A DNA stretch of 64,000 nucleotides from an uncultured Bacilli bacterium (GTDB lineage Bacteria; Bacillota_I; Bacilli_A; RF39; UBA660), in NCBI GenBank assembly GCA_934141535.1, contig CAKPCH010000004.1:62001-126000 (forward strand), given 5' to 3'. Under the pieces are notes generated by a model, which searched no databases, was not told the DNA's origin, and saw only the letters and a program-made list of their open reading frames with translations. Shown here one piece after another: positions 51,247-62,046 of this stretch. Position numbers and translations under genes: made by a program. How positions within the stretch are numbered: position 1 is the stretch's first letter; every line of letters begins with the position of its first letter.

Positions 51247-52890
51247 TTAAATTTCTTGAATTACAATAATAATTACAGGTTTACTCTCTGTTTCTTTATA
51301 AAAATATTTACCTAATTTTTCTCTTATACTTAATTTTAGCTTATTATAATCTATATAATTTTCTTTTACATTAGATGTAATAACATCACTTACTATATTT
51401 TCTGATTCTTTAATAATATCTATATTATCTTTAACATAAATAAATCCTTTAGTTATAACATTAGGTTTATTTATTATTTTTCTTGTTTTTTTATCTATAT
51501 TAGCATTTACTATAACAATACCACTATCACTTAGCATCTCTCTATCTTTTAATACTAAATCTCCTACATCTTCACTACTTTTTCCATCTATTAAAATTTC
51601 ATCTACTTTAACAGTTTCTGATGTATCAGTTAAAACACCATCTATAAATGTAAGTACTTCTCCATTAAGTGTTAAAAGAATATTTTCTTCATTTATATTT
51701 AATTTGCGCGCTAAAAGAGCATTTTCTACTTGAAATCTATAATCTCCTGTAACTGGCATATAATATTTTGGTCTCATTAAATTTATCATCATCATTATGT
51801 CTTCTTTTGATGCATGAGGAGATAAGAATTTTTTAGATAAAATAATTAGTTTAGAACCTATTTTAGCTATTTTATTAAATATTTTGGTTGCTGTTATTTC
51901 TGAACCTTCATATACTGGAGATAAGAATGCTACAGTATCTGTTTCTTTTAAAGTAACAAATTTATCTGAACCTCTTAATATTCTTTTTAAACTAGAATAT
52001 GGTTTTTCTCTTTCATTAGATATTACAACTATAATATTTTCATCATTTACATGACTAATTGTTTTAATTCTATTAATATCAAATTTTATATAATCTAATT
52101 CTATACCTTTTTTTATAATATTCTCTAATGATTTACCCATTATTACTATATTTCTATCTGTTTTCATAATTTCATTAAATAATTCTTGAAGTCTATATAT
52201 TTGAGTTTCAAATATATTAAAGAATATTCTTCCTTCATTCTCATCTAATGTAGTTCTTATTATTGAAGATGCTTGATGATTTGGAGAAGTATAACCTGTT
52301 TTTTCTGAATAAAGTGATTCATTCATAAGGCATAATACTCCTTGTTTTCCTATATATGCAAGTTTTCCTATATCCATAGAATATGGACCTGTCATTGATG
52401 GATCAAATAAATAATTGCCAGTAAAGCATATAGCACCATCTTTTGTATTTAAGACATATAAGAAACTATCTGGTAAAGCATGAGAAACTTGTATTGGGAA
52501 TATTTCTTCATCACCAAATGATATTTTTTTATGTGCTTTTACTTCTATTAAATTTGCACTTTTTATTCCACTTTCTTCTAAATCTTGTTTTATTATTTCA
52601 AGTGTGAATTTACCACCATATATTTTAACATCTTTTAAATCTTCTAAAATGTCAGCTAAAGCTCCCATTTGTTCATCATGTCCATGTGTTATAAATATAC
52701 CTTTTATTCTATCTTTATTTTCTATTAAATAATCATAATTTGGAATAATATAGTCTACTCCAAGTAATTTATCATCAGCATATTTTAATCCTGCTTCAAA
52801 AACATATATATTTTCATTTACTTCTACTACATACATGTTTTTTCCTATTTCATTTTGCCCGCCTAAGGCAAAAATTTTAATTTTACTCAT
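51247..52890 (-). CDS. RNase J-like protein with degenerate active site
   Basis: The 547-residue product has the RNase J layout: beta-lactamase fold, beta-CASP insertion, then a C-terminal domain. Catalytic motifs are altered. Active RNase J has HGHEDH; here FITHGHDEQMGAL gives Glu and Gln in place of the Asp and His metal ligands. The usual TGDFKxD is FTGNYLFD, so a metal-bridging Asp has become Asn. His in VSHALPDS and in SPHASKED remain. Zinc binding and catalysis are thus doubtful, and it may be a J2-type partner of an RNase J encoded elsewhere. Its place between ftsQ and ftsA is unusual. ATG 52890 follows AAAGGAGA. Confidence 0.8.
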   Translation of the reverse strand: MSKIKIFALGGQNEIGKNMYVVEVNENIYVFEAGLKYADDKLLGVDYIIPNYDYLIENKDRIKGIFITHGHDEQMGALADILEDLKDVKIYGGKFTLEIIKQDLEESGIKSANLIEVKAHKKISFGDEEIFPIQVSHALPDSFLYVLNTKDGAICFTGNYLFDPSMTGPYSMDIGKLAYIGKQGVLCLMNESLYSEKTGYTSPNHQASSIIRTTLDENEGRIFFNIFETQIYRLQELFNEIMKTDRNIVIMGKSLENIIKKGIELDYIKFDINRIKTISHVNDENIIVVISNEREKPYSSLKRILRGSDKFVTLKETDTVAFLSPVYEGSEITATKIFNKIAKIGSKLIILSKKFLSPHASKEDIMMMINLMRPKYYMPVTGDYRFQVENALLARKLNINEENILLTLNGEVLTFIDGVLTDTSETVKVDEILIDGKSSEDVGDLVLKDREMLSDSGIVIVNANIDKKTRKIINKPNVITKGFIYVKDNIDIIKESENIVSDVITSNVKENYIDYNKLKLSIREKLGKYFYKETESKPVIIIVIQEI

Positions 52891-52943
52891 AAATTCTCCT
52901 TTCTTTTATTTTTTATATTTATATAAGATTTGAGTGCTAAATA

Positions 52944-52972
52944 ATTATACCATTTAATGTATAAAAAATCAA
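52944..52972 (-). promoter_or_regulatory. Promoter of the RNase J-like gene
   Basis: On the minus strand TTGATT (52967-52972), 17 bases, TATAAT (52944-52949). Together with the ftsQ terminator it separates this gene and ftsAZ from the mur-ftsQ unit. Confidence 0.7.
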
Positions 52973-52976
52973 TTTA

Positions 52977-53006
52977 AAAGAATAAGTAGTTATTTGCTTA
53001 TTCTTT
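52977..53006 (-). terminator. Terminator of ftsQ
   Basis: A 10-base perfect stem (52977-52986 with 52997-53006), with a T tail (CTTTTAAATT) on the minus strand, at the ftsQ stop. Confidence 0.75.
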
Positions 53007-53689
53007 TATTCATCAAATACATCAAAGTATTCACCACTATCTAAATAAAGTATACCTTTTTTATTATCAAATGATAAAATCATTTCAAAATATTTATTTA
53101 GTGTTAAACCTCTATTTAATGTTATATAAATATAATTACCATCATTCATAAGTATAAAGAATCTCTCATCATCTACATCATTTGGTTTATACTCTATTTC
53201 AGACATTCTATTTAATATGTCTTTATTGATACGTTGCATAAGATTTAAAAATTTATTATAAACTGTATCTGGTATTTTATTAATAACTGTTACTACAGTA
53301 CTTTTATCATCTATTTTATATCCATTATATAATACATATTTATTTTCTGGTTGATAGTAAAATAATGGATAATTTTCTTCTACTTTTATATGTACTTTAT
53401 TAATAAAACCAGTTTTATAAACTTTAGCACTTAATATATAAGTATTATTCTCTAATCTTTTTTTTATTGTCATTGAATTATTATTAAGAGAATTAGGATA
53501 ATTCTTTATGTTTGCTATATCTATTATTTGTTGATCACTTAAAAAGTCATTACCACTTATATATATATTTTTTATTTTTACATTAACTATACCATATATA
53601 AATAAGATAATAAGAAAAACAAAGATTATAAATTTAAAGAATCTTTTTTTATTTAATTTTCTTTTGTTTTTCTTCCCTTTTTTACTCAT
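53006..53689 (-). CDS. ftsQ: Cell division protein FtsQ/DivIB
   Basis: A bitopic division protein of the FtsQ-FtsB-FtsL complex. The 227-residue product has a very basic cytosolic start, one transmembrane helix (about residues 18-37), a POTRA domain beginning at VKIKNIYISGNDFLSDQQI and a beta domain. It lacks the long C-terminal tail of Bacillus DivIB. ATG 53689 follows TTAGGTGATACT. It is the third gene of murG-murB-ftsQ, as in many Firmicutes. Confidence 0.9.
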   Translation of the reverse strand: MSKKGKKNKRKLNKKRFFKFIIFVFLIILFIYGIVNVKIKNIYISGNDFLSDQQIIDIANIKNYPNSLNNNSMTIKKRLENNTYILSAKVYKTGFINKVHIKVEENYPLFYYQPENKYVLYNGYKIDDKSTVVTVINKIPDTVYNKFLNLMQRINKDILNRMSEIEYKPNDVDDERFFILMNDGNYIYITLNRGLTLNKYFEMILSFDNKKGILYLDSGEYFDVFDE

Positions 53690-53697
53690 AGTATCAC

Positions 53698-54594
53698 CTA
53701 ATCTACAAATTCTTGTTCAACATGTAATTCAATATTATATTTTTCTTTTACTTTATCTTTAATTTCATTAATTAATTTTTTTATATCTTCACCTGTTGCG
53801 TTACCATTATTTATTATAAAGTTAGCATGTTTTTCACTAACTTTAGCGCCCCCTATACTTTTTCCTTTATATCCTATATCTTCTATTAATCTACCAGCAA
53901 AGTCATTTTCTGGATTTCTAAATACTGATCCAGCACTTGGATATTCAAGAGGCTGAGTTTCCATTCTCCTTGCTTTTCTTGTTTCTATTAATTCCATTAT
54001 TTCTTGTGGATTTCCTTTTATAAGTGTTATATTAACTTCTAAACAAATATAATTTTTATGTTTTTGTAAGAATGATGTTCTATAATGAAAGTCTAAGTCT
54101 TTATTTTTTAATATTTTTATTTTATAATCTGGAGTTAATACTTTTACACTAGTAACTATATATCCCATATCTGTTTTATATGCACCAGCATTCATATATA
54201 CTGCACCACCAACAGTACCTGGTATACCTGTAGCAAACTCCATTCCAGTAAATCCTAATCTAGATACTCTTAAGGCTAATTTATTTAGCATATAACCAGC
54301 ACCCACTGTTATCTTATTACCTATTATTTTTAAATCAGTAAAATTAGATAATTTTATAATAACTCCTTCATATAAAGAATCATTAAAAATAACATTAGAA
54401 CCATTACCTAATATTTTATGTTTTATATTATTTGTAGTTAAATATTTTAATAACTTAATTAATCCATCTTCATCATCAGGAATTACGAGCGCTAAAACCT
54501 TACCACCTACTTTATAAGTAGTATAATCTTTCATATATACATTATCTAATACTTTTCCTACATGTAATTTTTTTAAATTATCTATTAGTTGCAT
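53698..54594 (-). CDS. murB: UDP-N-acetylenolpyruvoylglucosamine reductase
   Basis: FAD-dependent enzyme reducing UDP-GlcNAc-enolpyruvate to UDP-MurNAc. The 298-residue type IIa MurB has the FAD-binding segments YTTYKVGG and ILGNGSNVIF, the GFTGMEFATGIPGTVGGAVYMN stretch, the catalytic Ser in PSAGSVFRNP and a C-terminal Glu in HVEQEFVD. ATG 54594 follows AGGAAATAGAT and abuts the murG stop. Confidence 0.95.
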   Translation of the reverse strand: MQLIDNLKKLHVGKVLDNVYMKDYTTYKVGGKVLALVIPDDEDGLIKLLKYLTTNNIKHKILGNGSNVIFNDSLYEGVIIKLSNFTDLKIIGNKITVGAGYMLNKLALRVSRLGFTGMEFATGIPGTVGGAVYMNAGAYKTDMGYIVTSVKVLTPDYKIKILKNKDLDFHYRTSFLQKHKNYICLEVNITLIKGNPQEIMELIETRKARRMETQPLEYPSAGSVFRNPENDFAGRLIEDIGYKGKSIGGAKVSEKHANFIINNGNATGEDIKKLINEIKDKVKEKYNIELHVEQEFVD

Positions 54595-54596
54595 AT

Positions 54597-55679
54597 CTAT
54601 TTCCTATCTATAAGTGATACTATATTTTCATATATAACAGTAGCACTATTATCTACACTTAATTTTTTTAAATTTGTTTTAATTTTATTTATTTTTTCTT
54701 TATCATTTATTATATCATCTATTTTTCTTAAAAGTATATCTCCTTTTAAATCTTTTTCTTCTAATATAATAGCAGCTTCATTATTTACTAAATCCATGGC
54801 ATTCTTATATTGATGATTATTTGGAACATATGGACTTGGTATTAATATTGAAGGTAATTTAAGCGCTATTATTTCACTTAAAGTAGAAGCACCTGCCCTA
54901 GTAACAATAAGATCTGTCCTCTTCATAATTCTTGTCATATCGTCTATATAAGGAACTACTTTAACATTATTTGGAAATTTATTTTTAATTATTTCATCAT
55001 AATAATTCTTACCTGTAACAAACAAAATTTCATAATCTTTATTATTAAATAAAGACATGCTTTTAACCATAAACTCATTAATTTTACTAGATCCTAAAGA
55101 ACCCATTACTATTAAAACTAGTTTTTTAGTTTCTTTTAGACCAAATACTTTTTTATCTATTGGCTCTTTTTTTATAGCATCCTCACTACATGGATTACCT
55201 GTAAATACTACTTTTTCTTTTGGAAATTCATTTAAGCTTGATTTAAATGAAACTCCTATTCTGTCTACTTTACTTGATAATGAAAGGTTTGCTTTACCAG
55301 CTACACTATTTTGTTCATGTATAAATGTTTTAATATTAAGGGACTTAGCAGCACTTATAACTGGAACAGTTACATAACCTCCAACACCTATAACAATATC
55401 TGGTTTAAACTCTTTTATTATATTTTTACAAGTTTTTTTAGCCTTAACTAAACATTTTATTGTTCTAAAATTATTAAGTAAATGTCTTCTATCAAATCCA
55501 TATATTTCTATTGATTTATAAGGTATACCATATTTTGGTACTATATCTTTTTCCATTCTATTATGTGTACCTATATATAAAAACTCACTTTTAGGTTCTT
55601 TTTCTTTAATCTTATTTATTATTGCGAGTGCTGGATAAATATGTCCTCCAGTACCACCTGCACTTATGACTACTCTCAT
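54597..55679 (-). CDS. murG: Lipid II synthase MurG
   Basis: Transfers GlcNAc from UDP-GlcNAc to lipid I at the inner membrane face. The 360-residue GT28 protein has the N-terminal ISAGGTGGHIYPALAI, the acceptor-side FIHEQNSVAGKANLSLS, and the donor-side MGSLGSSKINEF, VTRAGASTLSEIIALKLPSILIP and the NHQYKNAMDLV motif. It is the first gene of murG-murB-ftsQ. ATG 55679 follows AGGAGTGAT. Confidence 0.96.
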   Translation of the reverse strand: MRVVISAGGTGGHIYPALAIINKIKEKEPKSEFLYIGTHNRMEKDIVPKYGIPYKSIEIYGFDRRHLLNNFRTIKCLVKAKKTCKNIIKEFKPDIVIGVGGYVTVPVISAAKSLNIKTFIHEQNSVAGKANLSLSSKVDRIGVSFKSSLNEFPKEKVVFTGNPCSEDAIKKEPIDKKVFGLKETKKLVLIVMGSLGSSKINEFMVKSMSLFNNKDYEILFVTGKNYYDEIIKNKFPNNVKVVPYIDDMTRIMKRTDLIVTRAGASTLSEIIALKLPSILIPSPYVPNNHQYKNAMDLVNNEAAIILEEKDLKGDILLRKIDDIINDKEKINKIKTNLKKLSVDNSATVIYENIVSLIDRK

Positions 55680-55738
55680 ATAATCACTCCTACTTTATTA
55701 TACCATAATTATATGCAATTACAATAATTAATATAAAG

Positions 55739-55770
55739 AAAAAGCCCTAAAACAATTTAAAGCTTTTATT
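55739..55770 (-). terminator. Terminator of the HTH-membrane gene
   Basis: A short AAAAGC/GCTTTT stem with a T-rich tail on the minus strand, between the HTH-membrane gene and murG. Confidence 0.5.
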
Positions 55771-55781
55771 AATTTAATATT

Positions 55782-57158
55782 TTAATATTCATATTTTTCT
55801 TTATTAAGCATTAATGTATTATAGTTTTCTTCATTAAGAGTAATTGTTATTTTTACTAAAGAAGAAGTATTATAATTTCTTATAGTTTTATTTTTTATAT
55901 CTTCTATAAATGCATGATAAATTTGATTATATGGAAAATCTTGTCTAGTAAAATAGAAACTTATTACATTATAATTTTCTTCATATGTTGAACTATTATA
56001 TAAAACAAAATCAAAATCACTTATATAATCTATATCTACTTTAATATTATTTATACTATTATCTATTATATAATTTGTATCATAATAATGCATATTAATT
56101 AATTGATTTTCTCTCATATCTATATAGTGAGTTACTATATGATGGTCAAAAGATTCATAAGCACTTGTATCTACATACTTAAAATCTAAAACAGATAAAA
56201 ATATTAATCCACTACTTATACCAAGTGATACTAATCCTATAATAAACATAATAAATAATCTTTTTAAACTTTGATGTATATCAAATAAAAATTTTAATAT
56301 ATATTCTATTATTATATAAATTAGGAGTGTTATTGATAATATAAAGATTGCTATTAATAGAAATAATATACTTTTATCTATATGATATATTGATAAAACA
56401 CTTAAAAATATTGATATTAAGAATGAAAATAATATAGGAAATAGTATAAGTGCAAAAAAGATTTTTAGTATTATTTTAGCTACATTCTTTAATGTATTTG
56501 CAAACTTTAATGATGAGTGATTAGGATCTCTTATAACTATTTTTTCACTATATTCACCACTCACATCTTTATTTGATACTTTAACTAATTCATCTATTTT
56601 CTTTTTTTCATCAAATGTAAAATAATTTAAATATCTTTCTTTAAATAGATGAAATACTACTATTATACCAAAGATAAAGAGTGCAAAAGAGATACTAGAA
56701 CTTAATGCTTTATAAAAGAAATATCCATATGTATATGAGAAAGTTGTTAAAATTCTATATATTAAAGAATCTGTTACTAAATTAATTATATTTAAAAGAA
56801 TAAATACTACAAGTGTTATAATACAAAGTTCAAATATACATTTAAACTTTCCTTTAAGTGTCATAGATTTTAACATATCATATGTTTTTGTAATTGTGTT
56901 TAATATTTTAGTAAATATATTTTCTTTTTTATTTTTAATAGGGGTTGAGCTCTCTCCAATAACACCATCATCCATAATATCTTCTAGATTACAATTTAAA
57001 ACTTTACACAGCTGTATAATTTTTTCCATATCTGGATATGTAGAACCAGATTCCCATTTAGAAATTGATTGTCTTGATACTCCCATAATATCTGCTAACT
57101 GCTCTTGACTAAGATTATTACTTTTACGTAGTTTAGCAAGTTTATCACAAAACTTCAT
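55782..57158 (-). CDS. XRE regulator fused to a membrane domain
   Basis: A 458-residue protein that starts with an XRE helix-turn-helix (about 1-62; LRKSNNLSQEQLADIMGVSR and QSISKWESG are typical) and continues as an integral membrane protein: hydrophobic segments near 108-130, 146-170, 225-255, 260-290 and 305-330, and a C-terminal extracytoplasmic or cytosolic domain of about 130 residues. One-component membrane-bound regulators of this kind usually control an adjacent transporter; here the two MacB-like genes lie directly upstream on the same strand. ATG 57158 follows GGAGGTGAA. GTGTAGCACAC in the promoter region may be its operator. Confidence 0.75.
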   Translation of the reverse strand: MKFCDKLAKLRKSNNLSQEQLADIMGVSRQSISKWESGSTYPDMEKIIQLCKVLNCNLEDIMDDGVIGESSTPIKNKKENIFTKILNTITKTYDMLKSMTLKGKFKCIFELCIITLVVFILLNIINLVTDSLIYRILTTFSYTYGYFFYKALSSSISFALFIFGIIVVFHLFKERYLNYFTFDEKKKIDELVKVSNKDVSGEYSEKIVIRDPNHSSLKFANTLKNVAKIILKIFFALILFPILFSFLISIFLSVLSIYHIDKSILFLLIAIFILSITLLIYIIIEYILKFLFDIHQSLKRLFIMFIIGLVSLGISSGLIFLSVLDFKYVDTSAYESFDHHIVTHYIDMRENQLINMHYYDTNYIIDNSINNIKVDIDYISDFDFVLYNSSTYEENYNVISFYFTRQDFPYNQIYHAFIEDIKNKTIRNYNTSSLVKITITLNEENYNTLMLNKEKYEY

Positions 57159-57274
57159 TTTTTCACCTCCAAGTAAATTATATAATATATATAATGTGTG
57201 CTACACCAATTATCATTTTCTTTTTGTAAACTTTCGGTTGCACATATCTTATCACATTACTTATTTTTTTTCAA

Positions 57275-57300
57275 GAAAAAAAGCTTTCTTTAAAAAGCTT
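57275..57300 (-). terminator. Terminator of the ABC exporter operon
   Basis: AAGCTTT stem with a T run (TTTTTTTC) on the minus strand, at the stop of the ABC gene. Confidence 0.75.
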
Positions 57301-59725
57301 ATTCTGCATCTGTTCTAGATAATATAGAAGCAGGTGTTTTTCTTATTACGTTAAATACTGGTATAAGACCTACTAATAAATTAAATAAATATACTATAAG
57401 AATAGATAATATTACTATTAATGGATTTATAACAAATGCATTACTTAAATATTTAATCTTAGAAATCATACTTAAGCAATATGCCATAAATAAAATTCCA
57501 GGAAGAGATGCTATTGTAGTTATAGCAAATATTTCTCCATAAAACATTTTATAAATATCTTTCTTTTTAACTCCTATTGCCCTATATGTTCCTATTTCTT
57601 TTATTCTAGATAAGAATGAAGATCTACTCATTAAATACATTTCTATTAATGAAATTATAATCATTATACTAGATACTATTAAAGTATTTTTATTTTGTTC
57701 TTTTAAAGATTCTTTATATTCAGATTTACTTAAATCATAACTATCTTTTATATTTAAATTATAATTTCTAAATTCATCTATTGCACTTTCTTTATCTTTA
57801 GCATATATAGTCATATTTTTACTACTTAAAATTAAACTATATTTTATAGTACTAGTATTAGTTAGATAAAAATCATATCCATCAGAACTAAAATAATATC
57901 CTACTACTTTTAGTTTTCTATCATTAATTTTCTGATCTATTTCTTTATCTAATTTCATACTATCTTTGTTATCAATATTTACTATTATTTCATAATCTTC
58001 AGTTGGATATTTACCTTCTTTTAACTCAATTTTTTCTTTATATAAATCATAATCAATTATACCAGTAGTAGATTCTCCAATATAATTATCGTTATTATTT
58101 TTTGAATTATACAATATATTTATAAAATCACTTGAAGACGTATATATAGAAGGACTATCTAAGTTAGTAATACCAACTATTTTATATTCACCCATGTTAT
58201 CTATTGATACATATCTATCTAATATTTGATTTATATCTTTAATACCTACCATTTGCATTTCTTCACTATTATTTATAGCTCTTTTAAGTGCTAAAGAATC
58301 TATTACTATTTCATGATTATTACTTGGCATAGTACCTAATATTAAATCTTTATCATCTATCATATTTATATCTGATAAAGATCCTTTAATAAATGCAGTA
58401 GTATTTGTTGTTTGATAATAATCATTTAATTTTAATTTTAAATTAATTATAGAATTACCTGGTAATATATAATTTACTAATGGATTATTTTCATATGTAC
58501 CATAATCATCTAAATTAAGTTTTTTCTGTTCTATAGTCAAATAATTTTTATTATATGTTACAAAGTTTTCATCTTTATATGTTAGTGTAGCACATATACT
58601 ACTAACTGCATACATGATAAATGCTCCAGATATAATAAACCCTATTAATAATATTTTCTTTAATACTGAGTAATCAAATACTTTTTTAAATCCATTTATA
58701 AGAAGTGTAAAAGGATTTAATATTGAAGAATATTTTTTCTTTATATTTTTATTTATTATATCTGTAAATTTAAATTCATATTTATCAATATCACTTTTAT
58801 TTATTTTCTTATAGTGATCATCTATAAATTCAATACTAGAATTATCATCAACTATTTCTATTTTTTCTTGATTTTTACTTTTGATATAAATGTTGCCATT
58901 CTTTAAAACTATATCTAAGTTTAGTTTTTCTTTATCATCACTATAAACATCAATATCAACATTATTTTCTTTTAATTTACTATTATTTTTAAAATCTTTT
59001 AAGTAGAATGAATTATCCATTCTATAATCTAATTGTTCATCTACATCATTTAAATAATCTTTTACTATAACACCATCACTTACTTCAATTATTCTTGATG
59101 CATAAAATTTAGCTAAATCTTGTTCATGTGTTACTAATATAACTAATCTTTCTTTTGATATAGATTTTATTATTTTCATTATTTCTAATGAATTTTTACT
59201 ATCTAGGTTACCAGTTGGTTCATCTGCAAGTATTATAGCTGGATCTTTTACTATAGCACGCGCTATTCCTACTCTTTGTCTTTCTCCACCAGAAAGCATA
59301 GCTGCTGGTCTTCTTTTATATCTTAACATTCCTACTTTATCAAGTACATATTCTACTCTAGTTTTTATTTCTTTTTTATCTTTTATTCCAATCATTTTAA
59401 GAACTAAAGCAACATTATCATATACGCTAATATTATCTATTAATTTATAATCTTGAAAAATATAACCTATATTTAAGTTTCTTATTTTATCTACTTTATA
59501 TGAGCATCTACTACTTATCTTTTTATCATCTATATATATACTACCGCTTTTAATTTTATCAAGACCACCTATTGTATTTAATAGTGTAGTCTTACCACAT
59601 CCACTAGGTCCTAAGAGTGCTACAAGACCTGTATTATCTAATGTAAGAGAAGTATTATTTATAACATGTACTTCATTCTTTTTACCTTTATTAAAGTATT
59701 TATTAACGTTTTTTAAAGTAATCAT
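57299..59725 (-). CDS. MacB-like ABC transporter, second subunit
   Basis: An 808-residue fusion of an N-terminal ATPase (about 1-235: Walker [10 protein letters not shown], signature [14 protein letters not shown], Walker [13 protein letters not shown], switch His in LVTHEQD) with an FtsX/MacB permease domain: one helix near 365-390, a large outer domain (about 390-660) and three C-terminal helices. This is the layout of antimicrobial-peptide and lipoprotein exporters. ATG 59725 follows GGAGGTATAAT, and its ribosome site overlaps the stop of the upstream gene. The region 235-350 is an unusually long cytosolic linker. Confidence 0.85.
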   Translation of the reverse strand: MITLKNVNKYFNKGKKNEVHVINNTSLTLDNTGLVALLGPSGCGKTTLLNTIGGLDKIKSGSIYIDDKKISSRCSYKVDKIRNLNIGYIFQDYKLIDNISVYDNVALVLKMIGIKDKKEIKTRVEYVLDKVGMLRYKRRPAAMLSGGERQRVGIARAIVKDPAIILADEPTGNLDSKNSLEIMKIIKSISKERLVILVTHEQDLAKFYASRIIEVSDGVIVKDYLNDVDEQLDYRMDNSFYLKDFKNNSKLKENNVDIDVYSDDKEKLNLDIVLKNGNIYIKSKNQEKIEIVDDNSSIEFIDDHYKKINKSDIDKYEFKFTDIINKNIKKKYSSILNPFTLLINGFKKVFDYSVLKKILLIGFIISGAFIMYAVSSICATLTYKDENFVTYNKNYLTIEQKKLNLDDYGTYENNPLVNYILPGNSIINLKLKLNDYYQTTNTTAFIKGSLSDINMIDDKDLILGTMPSNNHEIVIDSLALKRAINNSEEMQMVGIKDINQILDRYVSIDNMGEYKIVGITNLDSPSIYTSSSDFINILYNSKNNNDNYIGESTTGIIDYDLYKEKIELKEGKYPTEDYEIIVNIDNKDSMKLDKEIDQKINDRKLKVVGYYFSSDGYDFYLTNTSTIKYSLILSSKNMTIYAKDKESAIDEFRNYNLNIKDSYDLSKSEYKESLKEQNKNTLIVSSIMIIISLIEMYLMSRSSFLSRIKEIGTYRAIGVKKKDIYKMFYGEIFAITTIASLPGILFMAYCLSMISKIKYLSNAFVINPLIVILSILIVYLFNLLVGLIPVFNVIRKTPASILSRTDAE

Positions 59726-59726
59726 A

Positions 59727-61949
59727 TTATACCTCCTCTCCAAGTGTTGTTATAGCACTTTTCTTAAATAGTTTTTTAGAAAATTTACAACTTATTAAAT
59801 ATGACATCATAATTAATATAATATATAGTAATATATAATCTTTTAAAGTTAAATAAGTTAAGATTGTACTAACAAAACCTACTTTAAATACTTTTATATA
59901 GTTTAGATAAATAAATATCATAAATGAGAAGAATGCTATATTTGAATCTAATAATAATTCAAGTATAAGTAATTGTCTTGAAACTTTTTTTGTAGCGCCC
60001 AATATTCTTATTGTTGAAAAATATTTATTTCTAGATTTTAATATAACTCTTATAACGAAATATGAAATAAAGAATAAAACTACTACTAAAATAATTGTTA
60101 CAACAGTACGTGCTATCTTAAATATTTGTACTCCATTTGATGAAATTAAAGTATCTTTAATAGTTAAAGTAGTAAATCCTAAATCTTCTAAGTTTTTATT
60201 TAATTCATCAATATTGCGGGAATCTTTAACAAATACACTACTTTGATAATTACCTTTATTAAATAATCTATTATAATCGCCTGTATTTATAAATATAGAG
60301 CCATTAATTTCTTCATAATTATCAATTCCAAGTAAATATCCTATATTCTTTTTATTATAAGTATTAGTTACTGTTAAATCTAATACATCTTTATAATATA
60401 TATTTTCTACTTCTACGCTTAGTGGTTGCCAAATACAATTTTCATTAGGACATATAAAATTATTATCTTCACTTATATATACTTCTCCACTACCTACAAA
60501 ATCACTGGCTATTACTTTATTTGATATATCATATGAAGAAGTTCTATGGTATTTATATAAAAATTTATATTTAATAGTACTATAGTTCTGATTTATTTGA
60601 AAAGCAAATTTAGATATTTCTTTATTACTAATATAAAATTTTACACTATAATCATTAGAGTTTTCTTTATATTTTACACCTACTATTTTAATAGGATTTG
60701 ACTTATCAAGTTCATTAGAGTTTAAGTTTTCAAAATATAAATTTTTATCTAATAAGCTATCAGTTTTCCCTAAATAATAATCATTTATATTTCCTTCAAC
60801 TATTATTTCATTATCATTATTAGGCATTCTACCAACAGATAATTCTCCTCTAAAATCATCTATTGTACCTACACTTCCACCTAACCATAAGTTCTCGTTA
60901 TCAGTTAAATTAATATATGAATCAAGTAATAAATCATTTTTTACTACATAATCTATATTCTTTAATTCTTTTATTTTTTCGTATTCTTCATCAGTTATAG
61001 AAGTTTTATCTTTCTTTTTAATTATTATTCTTTTATCACTTATATCACTAAATATGTAATTATAACCAGTTTTAGATTCTATATATTCTTGTTCTTTAAA
61101 TGATGCATATTCGCTTATGAGTGCTACAGTAATAAACAAGTAAACAAACATTATAAGTAAAAATTTAGGTATTATATTAAATGTATTTCTTAAAGCTAAT
61201 CTAATTTTATTTAGTGGAGTAATTGTATCATATGTTGCTTCTTTTACTTCTTTTACTTCATCAACTTTTTTAATAATCTTATCTTCTAATATTTTACCAT
61301 CATGCATTTTTATTTTCCTTGTAACATAATCTTCTACTTGTTCAAAATTATGAGTTACAATAACAACTAGTTTTTCTTTAGATATTTCATTTAATAATTT
61401 TATTATTTCTTTAGCACTCTTGCTATCTAAGTTACCTGTTGGTTCATCTGCTATTATAATTGGAGTATCTTTAGCAAGCGCACGTGCGATTGCTACTCTT
61501 TGCTTTTGTCCTCCTGATAATTTAGATACTTTTGTTTTTCTAAATTTATAAAGACCAACTTTCTTTATTAAATCTATTACCTCATTTTTTATTTCTTTTT
61601 TCTTTTTACCATTTAATAGCAATACTAATTCTATATTTTGATATACTGTATAACTATTAATTAAATTAAAGTTTTGAAATATATTTCCTATATAACGTCT
61701 TCTATAATTTTCAAAATCTGATGTAGTATAATGGCTTGTCTCCTCGCCATTTATATACATCTCTCCTTCTTCGTATGTATCAAGCCCACTTATTACATTA
61801 AGAAGTGTTGATTTACCACTACCAGATTCTCCTGTTATAGCTACAAACTCTTTAATATTAAGTTCTAAGTTAATACGATTAATACCGCTTGCTATAACAC
61901 CTTTTTTATAATAAAACTTTGATACATTTTTTAATTTTATTATACTCAT
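59727..61949 (-). CDS. MacB-like ABC transporter, first subunit
   Basis: A 740-residue ATPase-permease fusion, homologous to the gene after it: Walker A GESGSGKST, signature LSGGQKQRVAIARA, Walker [15 protein letters not shown], His in IVTHNFEQ (all within 1-225), one membrane helix near 258-280, an outer domain (about 285-610) and three helices at the C-terminus with FtsX-type VVLFFISYFVIR. Both subunits are complete, so they probably form a heterodimeric exporter or a peptide-sensing/resistance pump regulated by the XRE-membrane protein. ATG 61949 follows AAAGGAGGAAA. Confidence 0.85.
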   Translation of the reverse strand: MSIIKLKNVSKFYYKKGVIASGINRINLELNIKEFVAITGESGSGKSTLLNVISGLDTYEEGEMYINGEETSHYTTSDFENYRRRYIGNIFQNFNLINSYTVYQNIELVLLLNGKKKKEIKNEVIDLIKKVGLYKFRKTKVSKLSGGQKQRVAIARALAKDTPIIIADEPTGNLDSKSAKEIIKLLNEISKEKLVVIVTHNFEQVEDYVTRKIKMHDGKILEDKIIKKVDEVKEVKEATYDTITPLNKIRLALRNTFNIIPKFLLIMFVYLFITVALISEYASFKEQEYIESKTGYNYIFSDISDKRIIIKKKDKTSITDEEYEKIKELKNIDYVVKNDLLLDSYINLTDNENLWLGGSVGTIDDFRGELSVGRMPNNDNEIIVEGNINDYYLGKTDSLLDKNLYFENLNSNELDKSNPIKIVGVKYKENSNDYSVKFYISNKEISKFAFQINQNYSTIKYKFLYKYHRTSSYDISNKVIASDFVGSGEVYISEDNNFICPNENCIWQPLSVEVENIYYKDVLDLTVTNTYNKKNIGYLLGIDNYEEINGSIFINTGDYNRLFNKGNYQSSVFVKDSRNIDELNKNLEDLGFTTLTIKDTLISSNGVQIFKIARTVVTIILVVVLFFISYFVIRVILKSRNKYFSTIRILGATKKVSRQLLILELLLDSNIAFFSFMIFIYLNYIKVFKVGFVSTILTYLTLKDYILLYIILIMMSYLISCKFSKKLFKKSAITTLGEEV

Positions 61950-62046
61950 AAATTTCCTCCTTTGTTTTATTAAACAATATATTTAAATTTTATTCAATAT
62001 ATATTATATTAATTCTACTAATACTTTACATAAATAAACTTTAATT

